A stretch of DNA of 64,000 bases from Allobosea caraganae (GTDB lineage: Bacteria; Pseudomonadota; Alphaproteobacteria; Rhizobiales; Beijerinckiaceae): positions 124,001 to 188,000 of the forward strand of contig NZ_QQTO01000021.1 of the NCBI RefSeq assembly GCF_003351345.1. Direction: 5' to 3'. The position numbers and the translations under genes were made by a program. Positions 25,308 to 34,433 of this stretch are shown piece by piece. The first letter of the stretch is position 1, and each line of letters opens with the position of its first letter. The notes beneath the pieces were generated by a model. That model saw only the letters and a list, made by a program, of their open reading frames with translations, searched no databases and had not been told where the DNA came from.

Positions 25308-26138
25308 TCAGGCGACCTCCCGCCGTTGCGCCTGCGTCAGGAACGCGGCGATCGCGGCGGCGAGAAGCTGCGGCTGCTCGATCTCGGGATGGTGCCCGGC
25401 ATTGCCGACGAGCTCGAAGCGCGCACCGGGAATCGCATCCGCATAGGCGCGACCATAATCGGGGCTGACGATTCCATCCTGGTCGCCCCACAATACCAGC
25501 GTCGGAACCGAGATGCGGTGCAGCCAGCGCTTCAGCCTTGGATTATGCATGTAGGGCCGCCAGCCATAGCGGCAGAGCGCTTCGCGGTTGCGTGCATAGG
25601 TCACGACTGCCTCATCCGGCATTGCGGCGAAATCGGGTGCGTGGGCAGGGGCGGCCCAGGTCGCATGGGCGACGACCGGAGCCGGCTCGTTGAACAGGTG
25701 CAGGATGTCGGGCGTCTCGCGGCTGTTGACGCGGATGCCGAGCGCATCGACGAGCACGAGCCGCTCCAGGCGATGGGGACAGCGCACGGCGATCTCGGCG
25801 GCAATCCAGCCGCCGAAAGACAGCCCGACCAGCGCGATCGGTTCCGGGCCGAGATCGTCGATCAGGTCGAGGCAGCTCATCACGAGGTCTTCGACGCCGT
25901 CGAACTGCTCGGGGCGCGGCGTCCCCCCGAAGCCCGGCAGGGCGGGAGCGGCAAACGCCAGCCCCCGCTCTGCCAGGGCGCCAAGAAAGACGCTGTCGGC
26001 ATTGAAGCTCTGGAGGCCGTGGAGGACGAGCACGCGCGGCCGTCCTCCCGCCGAGAGAAGCTCGAAATCGACCAGCCCTGCGCGCCTGACGCCCCTGTTG
26101 AGTTCTGGGTGGCCGGCGCGATGGGGCGTGCCCGTCAC
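25308..26138 (-). CDS. Alpha/beta-fold hydrolase
   Basis: 276 residues from a GTG start at 26138 that overlaps the binding-protein stop as GTGA (26135-26138); the longer open frame upstream is only a shadow of that gene. The catalytic triad is visible: Ser in GLSFGGW, Asp in WGDQDGIV and His in GNAGHHPEIEQP, plus the VLHGLQ oxyanion motif. Size and plan resemble carboxylesterases and the RutD/meta-cleavage hydrolase group. Translationally coupled to the preceding gene and directly followed by the monooxygenase, it probably hydrolyses the monooxygenase product or a spontaneous by-product. Confidence 0.85.
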   Translation of the reverse strand: MTGTPHRAGHPELNRGVRRAGLVDFELLSAGGRPRVLVLHGLQSFNADSVFLGALAERGLAFAAPALPGFGGTPRPEQFDGVEDLVMSCLDLIDDLGPEPIALVGLSFGGWIAAEIAVRCPHRLERLVLVDALGIRVNSRETPDILHLFNEPAPVVAHATWAAPAHAPDFAAMPDEAVVTYARNREALCRYGWRPYMHNPRLKRWLHRISVPTLVLWGDQDGIVSPDYGRAYADAIPGARFELVGNAGHHPEIEQPQLLAAAIAAFLTQAQRREVA

Positions 26139-27241
26139 GACGAGATCATGTCGCGATAGGCGATCAAGGTCTCGGCGTAGTTCTTCATCCACCAGTCGTA
26201 GTTCATCTTGGCCTGCACAGCGAGATTGGCTTCCGCGCCGGGGTTGATCGGCTGGAGTTCTGCCGGCGTGATGGCGTTGGCGGCCGGGTTCGACGGGCCG
26301 TTGCCGAGCGCTGCGAGCAGCCCGACCTGCGGCTCGGGGTCCTGGAAGCTTTTCAGCGCGATCATCGCCTGCTTCACCTGCGGCGCGCCCTTCGGCACCA
26401 CCCAGAGACCGGAGACGAGAACGCCGTCGTTGAAGTTCCAGTCGATCCGGCCCTTCGTCTCGCGCTTCAGGAGGTTGGCGCGGGTGTGCCAGAGCCAGCC
26501 CATCACGACTTCGCCGTTGCGCAGCAATTCTTGGCTCTGGGTGCCGTTCTCCCAATAGAGCAGGTGTTCCTTGATCGACGCGATCTTGGCGAAGGCGCGC
26601 TTGACGTCGAGTGGGTAGAGCTTGTCGGGCGCGACGCCGTCGGCCATCAGCGCGAGTTCTAGCATCGGCTGCGCATCCTTACGGACCATGCGCTTGCCCG
26701 GGTATTTCTTGATGTCGAAGAAATCGGCGGGGGTCGGCGTCGTCTTGATCTTGGTCGTGTCCCAGGCGGTGACGAAGCTGAACAGGTAGTTGCAGACGCC
26801 GAATTCGTAGATGAACTGCGGAATCGTCTTGGACTTGTCGACGACGCTGTAGTCGATCGGCTCGAGCATGCCGAGCGGGCCGAGTTCGCCGATGGCGGCC
26901 GAACCGGCGTCGCAGATGTCCCAGGTCACGGCCTTGGCCTCGACCATGGCGCGGATCTTGCCGTTGCTCGGGCCGGTGCCGTCCATGACGATCTTGCCGC
27001 CGACGTTCTTCTCGTAGTTGGCGCCGAAGGTCGCAGTCATTGCCTTGAGCGCATCGCCGCCCCAGTTCGCCATCACGACGTCCGGCGCGGCGGCGAGGGC
27101 CGGGCCGCCTCGCAGCACGGCGGGCGCAAGCCCCATCGCGCCCAGGGCCAGCATCATGCCGCGCCGGCTGATTTCGCCGCGGCGATGTCTCTCGACAAGA
27201 ATCTCGCGGCAATCTTCCGCAAATGTCTGCAGTTCCGCCAT
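26135..27241 (-). CDS. Spermidine/putrescine-type ABC binding protein, Tat-exported
   Basis: 368 residues from ATG 27241 with AGGGGAA upstream. Residues 1-51 form a long N-region and a twin-arginine signal (SRRGMML, RR at 26-27) ending near ALAAAP. The mature domain is a PotD/PotF-like type-2 binding protein: VMANWGGDALKAMTATFGANYEK, then GWLWHTRANLL and LWVVPKGAPQVKQAMIALK. It is the probable partner of the PotABC genes at 30340-33192, from which it is separated by an opposite-strand exporter gene and two enzymes. Pot-type importers carry polyamines, opines, phosphonates and other cationic or small organic compounds; the substrate here is probably the compound degraded by the cluster. Confidence 0.88.
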   Translation of the reverse strand: MAELQTFAEDCREILVERHRRGEISRRGMMLALGAMGLAPAVLRGGPALAAAPDVVMANWGGDALKAMTATFGANYEKNVGGKIVMDGTGPSNGKIRAMVEAKAVTWDICDAGSAAIGELGPLGMLEPIDYSVVDKSKTIPQFIYEFGVCNYLFSFVTAWDTTKIKTTPTPADFFDIKKYPGKRMVRKDAQPMLELALMADGVAPDKLYPLDVKRAFAKIASIKEHLLYWENGTQSQELLRNGEVVMGWLWHTRANLLKRETKGRIDWNFNDGVLVSGLWVVPKGAPQVKQAMIALKSFQDPEPQVGLLAALGNGPSNPAANAITPAELQPINPGAEANLAVQAKMNYDWWMKNYAETLIAYRDMISS

Positions 27242-27343
27242 CGTCGTTCCCCTGTTTTTGAGCGTCGCCTCGCGCACTTGCCGGTCGCGTCCGCCATTCG
27301 AGGCGACGTCCTGCACGGTTGGCCCAAAGTCAGTCTCAAGCCC

Positions 27344-27370
27344 TTGTCGCATCGCAGCAAATGATAATAT
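27344..27370 (+). promoter_or_regulatory. Weak sigma70-like promoter candidate
   Basis: TTGTCG (27344-27349) and TAATAT (27365-27370) with a 15-base spacer, in an AT-rich patch of the divergent region between the Pot-type binding protein and the EamA exporter, 100 bases before the exporter ATG. The spacing is short, so this is tentative. Confidence 0.25.
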
Positions 27371-27470
27371 GTCGCTCTCCCTGTGAGGATTACTCGCAAG
27401 ATTCGGGCCTGCTTCCAGCGTAGTCCGCTGATGTGCAGTGCTCGTCCTGCACTTGGCCGCGGAAGTTGCG

Positions 27471-28394
27471 ATGACCACGAGTCCAGCGATCGGCATTATC
27501 TTGACGTTGGTCAGTTCCTTCCTGATCACGATCAACGACGCGCTGACGAAGCTCCTCGTGGCCAAGCTGCCGGCGGGGCAGATCGTCAGCATCCAGGCCT
27601 TCGCCGCCATCGTCGTGGTGCTGGCTCTCGCGATGCGGAGGGGCAGCCCACGGCTTGCCGTTGCCAATCGCGGCCGCCAACTCCTGCGCGCCGGGCTCAA
27701 CGCCTTGAGCCTGATCACCTTCGTCGTCGGCCTGATGCACCTGCCGCTGTCGATCGCGACGACGCTGTCCTTCGCCAATCCGCTCTTCGTCTCCGTGCTC
27801 GCACCCGTGCTGCTGGGTGAGCGCCTCGACGGCTTTCGGATGCTGGCGGTCGTCGCGGGCTTCGCCGGTGTGATGCTGGTGCTCGATCCTGGTTCCGGCG
27901 GCATGACGCTCTATGCCCTGCTGCCACTGGCAGCGGCAGCTTTCTCGGCCTTGCGGGACATCCTCACGCGCCGCCTGGCGCAGACCGATTCCTCGATCAC
28001 GACCATGCTGCATTCCTCGGTCGTGACGATGATTGTGGGCCTCGTCTGGTCGCAGGGCCGCTTCGTCATGCCGACCCTCCAAGAGGCCATGCTGCTGGCA
28101 ATGATGACCGCGGCCCACATGACCGCGCTCTACTGCATGATCGAGGCCCTGCGCTTCGCCGACGCGGCGACCGTCTCGCCGTTCAAATACGCCTCGCTGC
28201 TATGGGCGATCGGCCTCGACCTGTTGATCTGGCTGCGCCCGCCGGAGTGGAACGTCATGATCGGCGCGGCGATCATCATCGCCGCCATGAGCTACATCTA
28301 TCGCCGCGAGCGCCGCTTCCTGCGCGGGACCATTGCGCCGGCGCCGGCCGGCAGTCTTCAACCCCAGCCGCGATCGAAGTCGAAGGCAGGGTGA
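27471..28394 (+). CDS. EamA/DMT-family transporter (probable exporter)
   Basis: 307 residues from ATG 27471 (GGAA seven bases upstream); an in-frame ATG at 27438 is possible. Ten hydrophobic segments in two EamA halves are apparent (first half to about residue 140, second 150-285), with the LPLSIATTLSFANPLFVSVLAPVLLGE segment typical of the family. Proteins of this type export amino acids, metabolites or drugs. It is the only plus-strand gene between two minus-strand groups of the same putative pathway and it overlaps the 3' end of the convergent flavin reductase by 37 bases. It may relieve accumulation of a toxic intermediate. Confidence 0.85.
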   Translation: MTTSPAIGIILTLVSSFLITINDALTKLLVAKLPAGQIVSIQAFAAIVVVLALAMRRGSPRLAVANRGRQLLRAGLNALSLITFVVGLMHLPLSIATTLSFANPLFVSVLAPVLLGERLDGFRMLAVVAGFAGVMLVLDPGSGGMTLYALLPLAAAAFSALRDILTRRLAQTDSSITTMLHSSVVTMIVGLVWSQGRFVMPTLQEAMLLAMMTAAHMTALYCMIEALRFADAATVSPFKYASLLWAIGLDLLIWLRPPEWNVMIGAAIIIAAMSYIYRRERRFLRGTIAPAPAGSLQPQPRSKSKAG

Positions 28395-28912
28395 AAGCCG
28401 CCGCGCGAGGCCGCGGCGGTGAAGCGCCCGTCGATATAGACCATGGGCTCGACCGGTCCCGCCGTCCGCGTCGCGACGACATGGCCGATGACGATCGTAT
28501 GGGTCGCCACCGATACCGTGCGTTCAACCTGACAGTCGAAACCCGCCAGCCCATCCTCCAGCACCGGCGCGCCGCTGATTAGGCGGATCCAGTTCCGGTC
28601 GGCAAAGCGCAGATGCCGGTCTTCCGGCCGGCTGAAGCGCCGGGCGAGGTCCTCATGGGCCTGCGTCAGGACATTGACGCAGAAGATGCCGGCCCGCAGC
28701 AGCGGGTCGTGGCTCGTCGCCGTGCGGTTGATGCAGACGAGCAAGGTTGGCGGCTCAGCCGAGACGGAGGTCACGGCCGACGCGACGAAGCCATGGTCGA
28801 GCCCGCTTTCATGCGTGGTGACGAGGCAGACTCCCGAGGCCAGCCGGCGCATGGCGTGCTTGAACGATGCCGAAGCCTCTGCCGCAGCGATCGTCGCGGC
28901 GTCGGAGGTCAT
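28358..28912 (-). CDS. Flavin reductase (FMN-binding split barrel)
   Basis: 184 residues. The flavin-reductase domain runs from FKHAMRRLASGVCLVTT through VASAVTSVSAEPPTLLVCINRTAT and GIFCVNVLT to THTIVIGHVV and FHPAFDF at the end. HpaC/RutF/DszD-type enzymes supply reduced FMN or FAD to two-component monooxygenases; two candidate partners lie in this cluster (24120-25307 and 33245-34429). Its start overlaps the amidohydrolase stop by four bases (ATGA, 28909-28912), so it is the last gene of the 28.4-35.5 kb minus-strand operon. Its 3' end overlaps the exporter gene. Confidence 0.9.
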   Translation of the reverse strand: MTSDAATIAAAEASASFKHAMRRLASGVCLVTTHESGLDHGFVASAVTSVSAEPPTLLVCINRTATSHDPLLRAGIFCVNVLTQAHEDLARRFSRPEDRHLRFADRNWIRLISGAPVLEDGLAGFDCQVERTVSVATHTIVIGHVVATRTAGPVEPMVYIDGRFTAAASRGGFHPAFDFDRGWG

Positions 28913-30333
28913 GCGGCTTGCGCCGGTGCGAGCGCGCAGCGGGCTCGCAGTTCCGCCGGCAAGGTCGCGAACAGGCGTTCCGCCAGGGCCGCGGCGTTCG
29001 CCCGGGCGCGGTCAAGGCCGGGATGCGACAGACGGCCGCCGCGTTTCACGATCTGCCCGGCAACCAGGACGGTGTCGATATCGCTGTTCTGGGCCAGCTG
29101 GATCATGACCTGCGCCGGATCGCTCGCCGGCATGACATGGGCGCCGTCGATGCGGACGATCAGCAGGTCGGCCTGCTTGCCCGGCGTAAGCGAGCCGATG
29201 CGGTCGGCGAGGCCGAGCGCGCGGGCATTGCCGATCGTGCCCCATTCCAGAACCTCGCGCGTCGTCAGCGACACCTGCCGGACGACCGAGCCCGCCGCAT
29301 CGGGGGCGGGAGCGCCGGCCCGCGTCATCTCCCGGATCGCCGCCTGGTTGTTGAACAGCCGGTGCGCCTGCAAGGTGAAGCGCAGCGCGTCGAGCATGCG
29401 GTCGCAGGCGAGGGCCTCGCAATCGACGCCGATCGAGGGCACGAGGCCGCGCCGGCGCAGGCGGACGGAGAGCGGCTCGCGGGCGTGGTTGCGCAGTTCC
29501 ACCGTGGGGGCGGAGGTGAAGCTCGCGCCGGCGTCGATCAGCAGGTCGAGCTCGTCGTCGGCGAGATAGTTGCCGTGGACGACGTTGTGCCCCGGCGGGA
29601 TCAGCCCTTCCGCCGCCAGCTGGCGATAGCCGTCCTGAACCAGCCGGCCGCTCTGGCCCCAGACATGGGCGCTGGTCGGGATCGCCAGCGCGCGCGCCTC
29701 AGTGAAATCGGTCCGGCAGACGTCGAGCGTGCCGTAATCAGGGCCGAGGATGCAGGCGGCGAGCGTGGCCAGATTGTCGTCGCTGGCAAACCGGCCCTGG
29801 CGCAGGCGGCGGATCTCGTCCCAGCCATGCGCGACAGTGGAGAAATGCGGCGCGCCCGGCGCCGGCGGCGGCTTGGCCGAGCCATGCCCGAACACGGCGC
29901 GGATACCGGCTGCAGCGAGCGCCTCGACGGCGGCGTCGGTATGGTCCGGTGTCGGGTTGTTGTGGCACCAGTCGAACACCGTGGTGGTGCCGGAATCGAG
30001 CTGCGCCAGCGCGCCGAACAGGGTCGCGTCGTGGAGGTCCTGCGGCGTGTAGCGTGGCGCCAGGCGCGAGTGCAGGATGTCGTCATAGTCCGAGCCGGCC
30101 CAGTCCCCGCCGATGCCGCGCAGCGGCGTCTGCCAGGTGTGGAGATGGGCGTTGACCAGGCCCGGCATGACGATGCAGCCGGCAGCCTCGATCCGCTCGG
30201 CGTCGGCGCAAGCGATCTTCGGCGCAACCTCGACGATGCGGCCGTCCTCGATCAGCACGTCACCCCGGGCGAGGTCGCTGAGGCCCGGATCCATGGTGAC
30301 GACCGTCCCGCCGGTCACGAGAAGACGTTGCAT
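28909..30333 (-). CDS. Amidohydrolase, ATZ/TRZ/deaminase type
   Basis: 474-residue metal-dependent hydrolase. It shows PGLVNAHLHTWQTPLRG (HxH near residues 61-63), TSAHVWG (His), NVVHGNYL (His) and SIGVDCEALACDRM (Asp), with the typical KQADLLIVRID C-terminal segment. This is the family of cytosine/guanine deaminases and triazine hydrolases. It lies six bases after the PotC-type permease gene and overlaps the flavin reductase. By context it deaminates or hydrolyses an N-heterocycle or amidine brought in by the adjacent importer. It is distinct in sequence from the amidohydrolase at 12067-13497. Confidence 0.87.
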   Translation of the reverse strand: MQRLLVTGGTVVTMDPGLSDLARGDVLIEDGRIVEVAPKIACADAERIEAAGCIVMPGLVNAHLHTWQTPLRGIGGDWAGSDYDDILHSRLAPRYTPQDLHDATLFGALAQLDSGTTTVFDWCHNNPTPDHTDAAVEALAAAGIRAVFGHGSAKPPPAPGAPHFSTVAHGWDEIRRLRQGRFASDDNLATLAACILGPDYGTLDVCRTDFTEARALAIPTSAHVWGQSGRLVQDGYRQLAAEGLIPPGHNVVHGNYLADDELDLLIDAGASFTSAPTVELRNHAREPLSVRLRRRGLVPSIGVDCEALACDRMLDALRFTLQAHRLFNNQAAIREMTRAGAPAPDAAGSVVRQVSLTTREVLEWGTIGNARALGLADRIGSLTPGKQADLLIVRIDGAHVMPASDPAQVMIQLAQNSDIDTVLVAGQIVKRGGRLSHPGLDRARANAAALAERLFATLPAELRARCALAPAQAA

Positions 30334-30339
30334 GGCCGG

Positions 30340-31128
30340 TTAGCTTTCGCGTTTGCGCAGGGCGAGATCGAGGAAGAGCAGCGCGGCGGAGATCAGCAGC
30401 AGCATCGTCGCGACGGCGGCCATGGTCGGGTCGAGCTTGTCGTTGATGCCGTCCCAGATCCGGCGCGGCAGGGTGAAGATCGAGCGGCCGGCGATGAACA
30501 GCACGATCAGCAGTTCGTCCCAGCTATGGATGAAGGCGAAGATCGCGCTCGATGCCACGGCGGCCTTGATGTTGGGCAGCAGCACCAGCCGGATCGACTG
30601 GGACATGGTCGCGCCCAGGCTGCGCGCCGCCTGATCGTAGCGCAGGTCGAAGCTCGCCAGCGCCGTCGAGACGATCACGACGACGTAGGGGATCCCCGTC
30701 ACGACATGGGAGATGATCACGCCGAGATAGGTGCCGAGCAGCTTCAGGTCGACGAGCAGGCGGTAGAAGCCGAGGACGTAGACGATGGTCGGCACGATCA
30801 TCGGCAGCAGCATCAGCAGGCGCACGGCCTCGCTGATGCGGTTGCCGAGCCGCCAGCAGCCGATCGCGCAGAGCGTCCCGAGGCTGACCGCGAGCAGCGT
30901 CGAGATCGAGGCGATGATCAGGCTCTGGGTGAAGCTCCAGAGCCATTCGCGGCTGGTGAACAGGTTGGCGTAGTGCCGGAGCGAGATGCCGTCGACCGGC
31001 ATCGACAAGTAGTCCTGGTCGGTCAGCGAGATCGGCACGATGACCAGCAGCGGCAGTAGCAGGAAGCAGATCACGACCCAGGACGCGATGCGGGTCGGGG
31101 CGGTCGGCGTCAGCGCGGCATCGCTCAT
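30340..31128 (-). CDS. PotC-type ABC transporter permease
   Basis: 262 residues with about six membrane segments, from the N-terminal WVVICFLLLPLLVIVPISL to a C-terminal LLLISAALLFLDLAL. The ATPase-contacting loop is DQAARSLGATMSQSIRLVLLPNI. The start overlaps the preceding permease stop by four bases (31125-31128). Together with 31125-32030 and 32047-33192 it forms an inner-membrane PotABC-like importer, with the binding protein at 26135-27241. Confidence 0.9.
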   Translation of the reverse strand: MSDAALTPTAPTRIASWVVICFLLLPLLVIVPISLTDQDYLSMPVDGISLRHYANLFTSREWLWSFTQSLIIASISTLLAVSLGTLCAIGCWRLGNRISEAVRLLMLLPMIVPTIVYVLGFYRLLVDLKLLGTYLGVIISHVVTGIPYVVVIVSTALASFDLRYDQAARSLGATMSQSIRLVLLPNIKAAVASSAIFAFIHSWDELLIVLFIAGRSIFTLPRRIWDGINDKLDPTMAAVATMLLLISAALLFLDLALRKRES

Positions 31129-32030
31129 TTCGCACCGAACAGCTTGCGCAGGTCGAGCACGCGCGAGACGACCGCCAGCAGCAGCGCGATGATCATGACC
31201 AGCGTCACCGCAAGCGTGGTGCCGAGCCCCCAGCGCAGCACCTCGATGATCTGGATGCTGATGTATTCGGTGATCATCATGCTGCGCCCGCCGCCGAGCA
31301 GCGCCGGCGTGATGTAGAAGCCGAGGGAGAAGATGAACACGAGGATCGCGGAGGCGACGATGCCGGGAATGCTGAGCGGCAGGTAGACCATGCTGAACGT
31401 CTGGCCGCGTGTGGCGCCGAGGCCCCGCGCCGCCAGCATCAGCGAGCCGTCGATGCTGCGCAGGCTCGCCGCCAGCGGCAGGATGCCGTAGGGCAGCATG
31501 TAGTGCACCAGGCCGACGACCACGCCGAACTCGTTCCAGAGCAGGGGCAGGGGGGCATCGATCAGGCCGGCCCCGGCAAGGGCCGAATTGATCAGGCCGT
31601 CGCGCCTGAGCAGCGTGATCCAGGCGAAGGCCCGCACGAGCGCCGAGACCCAGAGCGGCAGGATGATCCCGAGCAGCATGACGCGTTGCGCCCGCGGGCC
31701 GGCATGGACCCAGCAGTAGGCGACGAGATAGGCGAGCACGACGGTGATGACGGTCGTGATGACGCAGATGCGCAGCGTCGTCAGCGCGACCCGCGTCACC
31801 GACGGGCTCAGCAGCAGCGCGTAGTTGCCGAAGCCGGGCTTCGGCTCGGTGAAGCTGATCCAGAAGACCTGGAGCAGCGGATAGAGGTAGAAGGTCAGGA
31901 GCAGCACCGTCGCCGGGGCGATCAGCACGTAGAAGGCGGCGTTGTCGCCGAGTTGGAAACGCCGGCGCCGGAGCTGGCTGGGGGCGCGGTCCAGATAGCC
32001 CGGGGAAGCGGCGTCCTGCAGGGCGCTCAT
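31125..32030 (-). CDS. PotB-type ABC transporter permease
   Basis: 301 residues from ATG 32030. Six membrane segments starting at AAFYVLIAPATVLLLTFYLYPL; the EAA-like loop is LAARGLGATRGQTFSMVYLPLSIPG. Family members pair with a PotC-type partner, which follows with a four-base overlap. The upstream extension of the open frame is a shadow of the ATPase gene. Confidence 0.9.
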   Translation of the reverse strand: MSALQDAASPGYLDRAPSQLRRRRFQLGDNAAFYVLIAPATVLLLTFYLYPLLQVFWISFTEPKPGFGNYALLLSPSVTRVALTTLRICVITTVITVVLAYLVAYCWVHAGPRAQRVMLLGIILPLWVSALVRAFAWITLLRRDGLINSALAGAGLIDAPLPLLWNEFGVVVGLVHYMLPYGILPLAASLRSIDGSLMLAARGLGATRGQTFSMVYLPLSIPGIVASAILVFIFSLGFYITPALLGGGRSMMITEYISIQIIEVLRWGLGTTLAVTLVMIIALLLAVVSRVLDLRKLFGAK

Positions 32031-32046
32031 CGGGCGTTCCGCCGGC

Positions 32047-33192
32047 TCACGACGCAACCACGACCGAGGCGTCCTCGTCCCAGCCGATGGTGATCGACTG
32101 ACCGATGGACGGCGCCTCGCGGCGCCAAGTCGGAGCGTCGAGCACGATGCGCCCGACATGCTCGACATCGACCTGCAGGTGGTAGTGGCCGCCATGATAG
32201 CTGAAGCTGGCGATCCGGCTTTCGAGCCGGTTATCCGCGGTCTCGGCTTCGGTCAGGATCCGGATCTTCTCCGGCCTGATGGTGACCGTGACGCTGTCCC
32301 CGTCGCGCTGTTGCGGGCCGCCCGACTGGCTCAGCAGGGTCGCTCCGGCGCGATAGGCGAAGGCATCGCGCCGGGCCTGCTCGACCGTGCCCGAGATGAA
32401 GTTGCTCTGCCCCAGGAAGCCGGCGACGAAGCGCGTGGCCGGGCGTTCGTAGAGCGTCTCGGGCGTGCCCATCTGCACCAGCCGCCCTTCCGACAGGATC
32501 GCGATCTCGTCCGACATCGCCAGCGCCTCCTGCTGGTCATGCGTGACATAGATGAAGGTCAGGCCGACGCGGCTGTGAAGATCTTTCAGCTCGGCCTGCA
32601 GGTCGTGCCGGAGGTTCTTGTCGAGCGCGCTCAGCGGCTCGTCGAGGAGCACGACGCTCGGCTCGAAGACGAGCGCCCGTGCCAGCGCTGCCCGCTGCTG
32701 CTGCCCGCCCGAGAGCTGCCGCGGCAGCCGGTCGGCGAAGCGCTCGAGCTGGACCATCTCCAGCGCGCGCCGGACTGAGTCTTCAATCTCCGTGCGCGGC
32801 CGATGCCTGACCCGCAGCGGGAAGGCGACGTTCTGTGCGACTGTCAGATGCGGGAACAGGGCGTAGCCCTGGAAGACCATGCCGAATTCACGCCGGTCGG
32901 GGGGCAGGTGGTTGATCGGCTCGCCATTGAGCCTGATCTCGCCTGCGGTCGGTGAGACGAAGCCCGCGATCGACATCAGCACGGTCGTCTTGCCCGAGCC
33001 CGACGGGCCGAGCAGCGTGACGAACTGACCGCTGCCGATGGCAAGCGAGACGTCGCGGATGGCAACGGCGTTGCCATAGGTCTTGGTCAGGTTCTCGACC
33101 GAGATCGCACCGGCGAGCGCCGGTTGCCCCGCGCTGGCCAGGCGGCGGACGGGGCGATCGAACACATCCCGGACGGCATGCGTGAAGTTCAA
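32047..33192 (-). CDS. PotA-type ABC transporter ATPase
   Basis: 381 residues. Walker A GPSGSGKTT near residue 62, Q-loop MVFQGYALFPHLTV, signature LSGGQQQR, Walker B VVLLDEPLSALD, switch His IYVTHDQQEA, and a C-terminal TOBE-like regulatory domain (about 280-380) typical of polyamine/opine/Fe-type ATPases. It energises the two permeases immediately downstream. It lies 52 bases after the monooxygenase gene, within the LysR-divergent operon. Confidence 0.92.
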   Translation of the reverse strand: MNFTHAVRDVFDRPVRRLASAGQPALAGAISVENLTKTYGNAVAIRDVSLAIGSGQFVTLLGPSGSGKTTVLMSIAGFVSPTAGEIRLNGEPINHLPPDRREFGMVFQGYALFPHLTVAQNVAFPLRVRHRPRTEIEDSVRRALEMVQLERFADRLPRQLSGGQQQRAALARALVFEPSVVLLDEPLSALDKNLRHDLQAELKDLHSRVGLTFIYVTHDQQEALAMSDEIAILSEGRLVQMGTPETLYERPATRFVAGFLGQSNFISGTVEQARRDAFAYRAGATLLSQSGGPQQRDGDSVTVTIRPEKIRILTEAETADNRLESRIASFSYHGGHYHLQVDVEHVGRIVLDAPTWRREAPSIGQSITIGWDEDASVVVAS

Positions 33193-33244
33193 CTGCGACC
33201 TCGCTTCCCTGCTGTCTCAAGCAAGTGCCACGCCAGAGCCGGTC

Positions 33245-34429
33245 TCACAGGAAGACCACGTCCGGGCTCAAACCCAGCATGAACTGGCCGACCGTCTCGA
33301 AATGCGCTCGGCGGCCATGCAGGTGCTGCGAGATCATGTGCATGTCGCGGAAGCGCCGCTCGAACGGAGCCGAGGTGAAGACTGCACTGGTGCCGGCAGC
33401 GTGGTAGCACTGCTCGACCACCGTCTTGGCTTCCTGGATGGCGTGGCTGGCGGCGAGCCGGATCGACACGCGCTGGGCGAGGTCGATCGTGCCGCTTGAC
33501 TGCATCGCCGCCCACACCTCCGAAAACGTGCCGTGAAGTAACATCCGGGCGGCGCGCAGCCGGGCATCCGCCTCCGCCACCAGCGCCTGCACCACCGGGG
33601 ATTCAGAGAGGGGCCGCTTCTGGCCGCGGACCGTCTTCTCCTGGGCCAGCGCAATGAGCGCGTCGAGCATGCCCTGGGCGACGCCGAGCGAGGCGCTGCC
33701 GAAGCCGCCGGCCCAGAGCGAGTCCGGCGGCAAGGCGTAGAGCGGGCTGCGGGCATGCGGCTGAGCCAGCGCTCCGAACTGGAACGAATGGCTTTCCGGC
33801 ACGAAAAGTTCGGAGACCGCGTAGCTGTCGCTGCCGGTACCCTTGAGGCCCATGACCTCCCAGGTCTCGGAGAAGGTCGCCATCCCCTGGGGAAACAGCA
33901 TCATCCGCGCCATCGGTTGGCCGTTGGCATTGCGCAGCGGCGTGCCGCCGGCATCGCAGAGCGTGCAGGAGCCGGCGAGCCAGGTGGCGTGGCGGCTGCC
34001 GCTGCCGAACGACCAGTTTCCCGAGATGAGATGGCCGCCGCTCACCAGCAGGGCCTGCCCGCCACCGAAGCCGGAGGCGAGGATCGCGCCCGGATCGGCG
34101 AAGATCTCCCGGGCGACCTCGAGCTTCAGCGATGCGGCCGCAGTCGAGCAGACCGAAGTCTGCGACAGGCACCAGGCCGTGCTGGCGTCGGCATTGGCCA
34201 TAACCTCAAGCACGGAGAGGAAGGTTGTCGGCGATACCTCCTCGCCACCGACGGAGGCGGGCATAAGCAGCCGGAACAGCCCGGCCTCGACCAGCGCATC
34301 GACGAGTGGCTGTGCCAGGCGCCTCAGCCGTTCGCTCTCCGGCGCGGCGGCGGCGGCCATCGGCGCAAGCCGGATGGCGCGGTCTACCGGAGACTCGGTG
34401 ATCAGTTTCTCTGGCTTGTTCAAGGTCAT
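33245..34429 (-). CDS. Acyl-CoA-dehydrogenase-like flavin monooxygenase (DszC/HpaB type)
   Basis: 394 residues from ATG 34429. The acyl-CoA dehydrogenase fold is recognisable: a helical N-domain with PLVDALVEAGLFRLLMPASVGG, a beta-domain with SGNWSFGSGSRHATWLAG and GLKGTGSDSYAVSELFVPE, and a helical C-domain ending in the FERRFRDMHMISQHLHGRRAHFETVGQ pattern. The SG.W.F.SG and C-terminal HxxxxxxH features are those of group D flavin monooxygenases (DszC, HpaB, p-hydroxyphenylacetate and indole N/C-hydroxylating enzymes), not true dehydrogenases, and the catalytic Glu of dehydrogenases is not apparent. Reduced flavin would come from the reductase at 28358-28912. It starts four bases after the ureohydrolase stop. 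Confidence 0.82.
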   Translation of the reverse strand: MTLNKPEKLITESPVDRAIRLAPMAAAAAPESERLRRLAQPLVDALVEAGLFRLLMPASVGGEEVSPTTFLSVLEVMANADASTAWCLSQTSVCSTAAASLKLEVAREIFADPGAILASGFGGGQALLVSGGHLISGNWSFGSGSRHATWLAGSCTLCDAGGTPLRNANGQPMARMMLFPQGMATFSETWEVMGLKGTGSDSYAVSELFVPESHSFQFGALAQPHARSPLYALPPDSLWAGGFGSASLGVAQGMLDALIALAQEKTVRGQKRPLSESPVVQALVAEADARLRAARMLLHGTFSEVWAAMQSSGTIDLAQRVSIRLAASHAIQEAKTVVEQCYHAAGTSAVFTSAPFERRFRDMHMISQHLHGRRAHFETVGQFMLGLSPDVVFL

Positions 34430-34433
34430 CGCC

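Noticed and set aside
23139..26159. 1006-residue plus-strand open frame
   Set aside because: Covers five well-supported minus-strand genes or gene parts; its translation has no recognisable domain.
24120..28912. Rut (uracil degradation) operon
   Set aside because: RutA/RutD/RutF-like roles are present, but RutB, RutC and a uracil permease are missing and the luciferase-like protein is not clearly RutA.
28867..31059. 730-residue plus-strand open frame
   Set aside because: Antisense to an amidohydrolase and PotC-type permease with clear motifs; shadow.
33245..34429. True acyl-CoA dehydrogenase
   Set aside because: Sequence features match the group D flavin monooxygenases, and a flavin reductase is in the operon, while no beta-oxidation genes are nearby.
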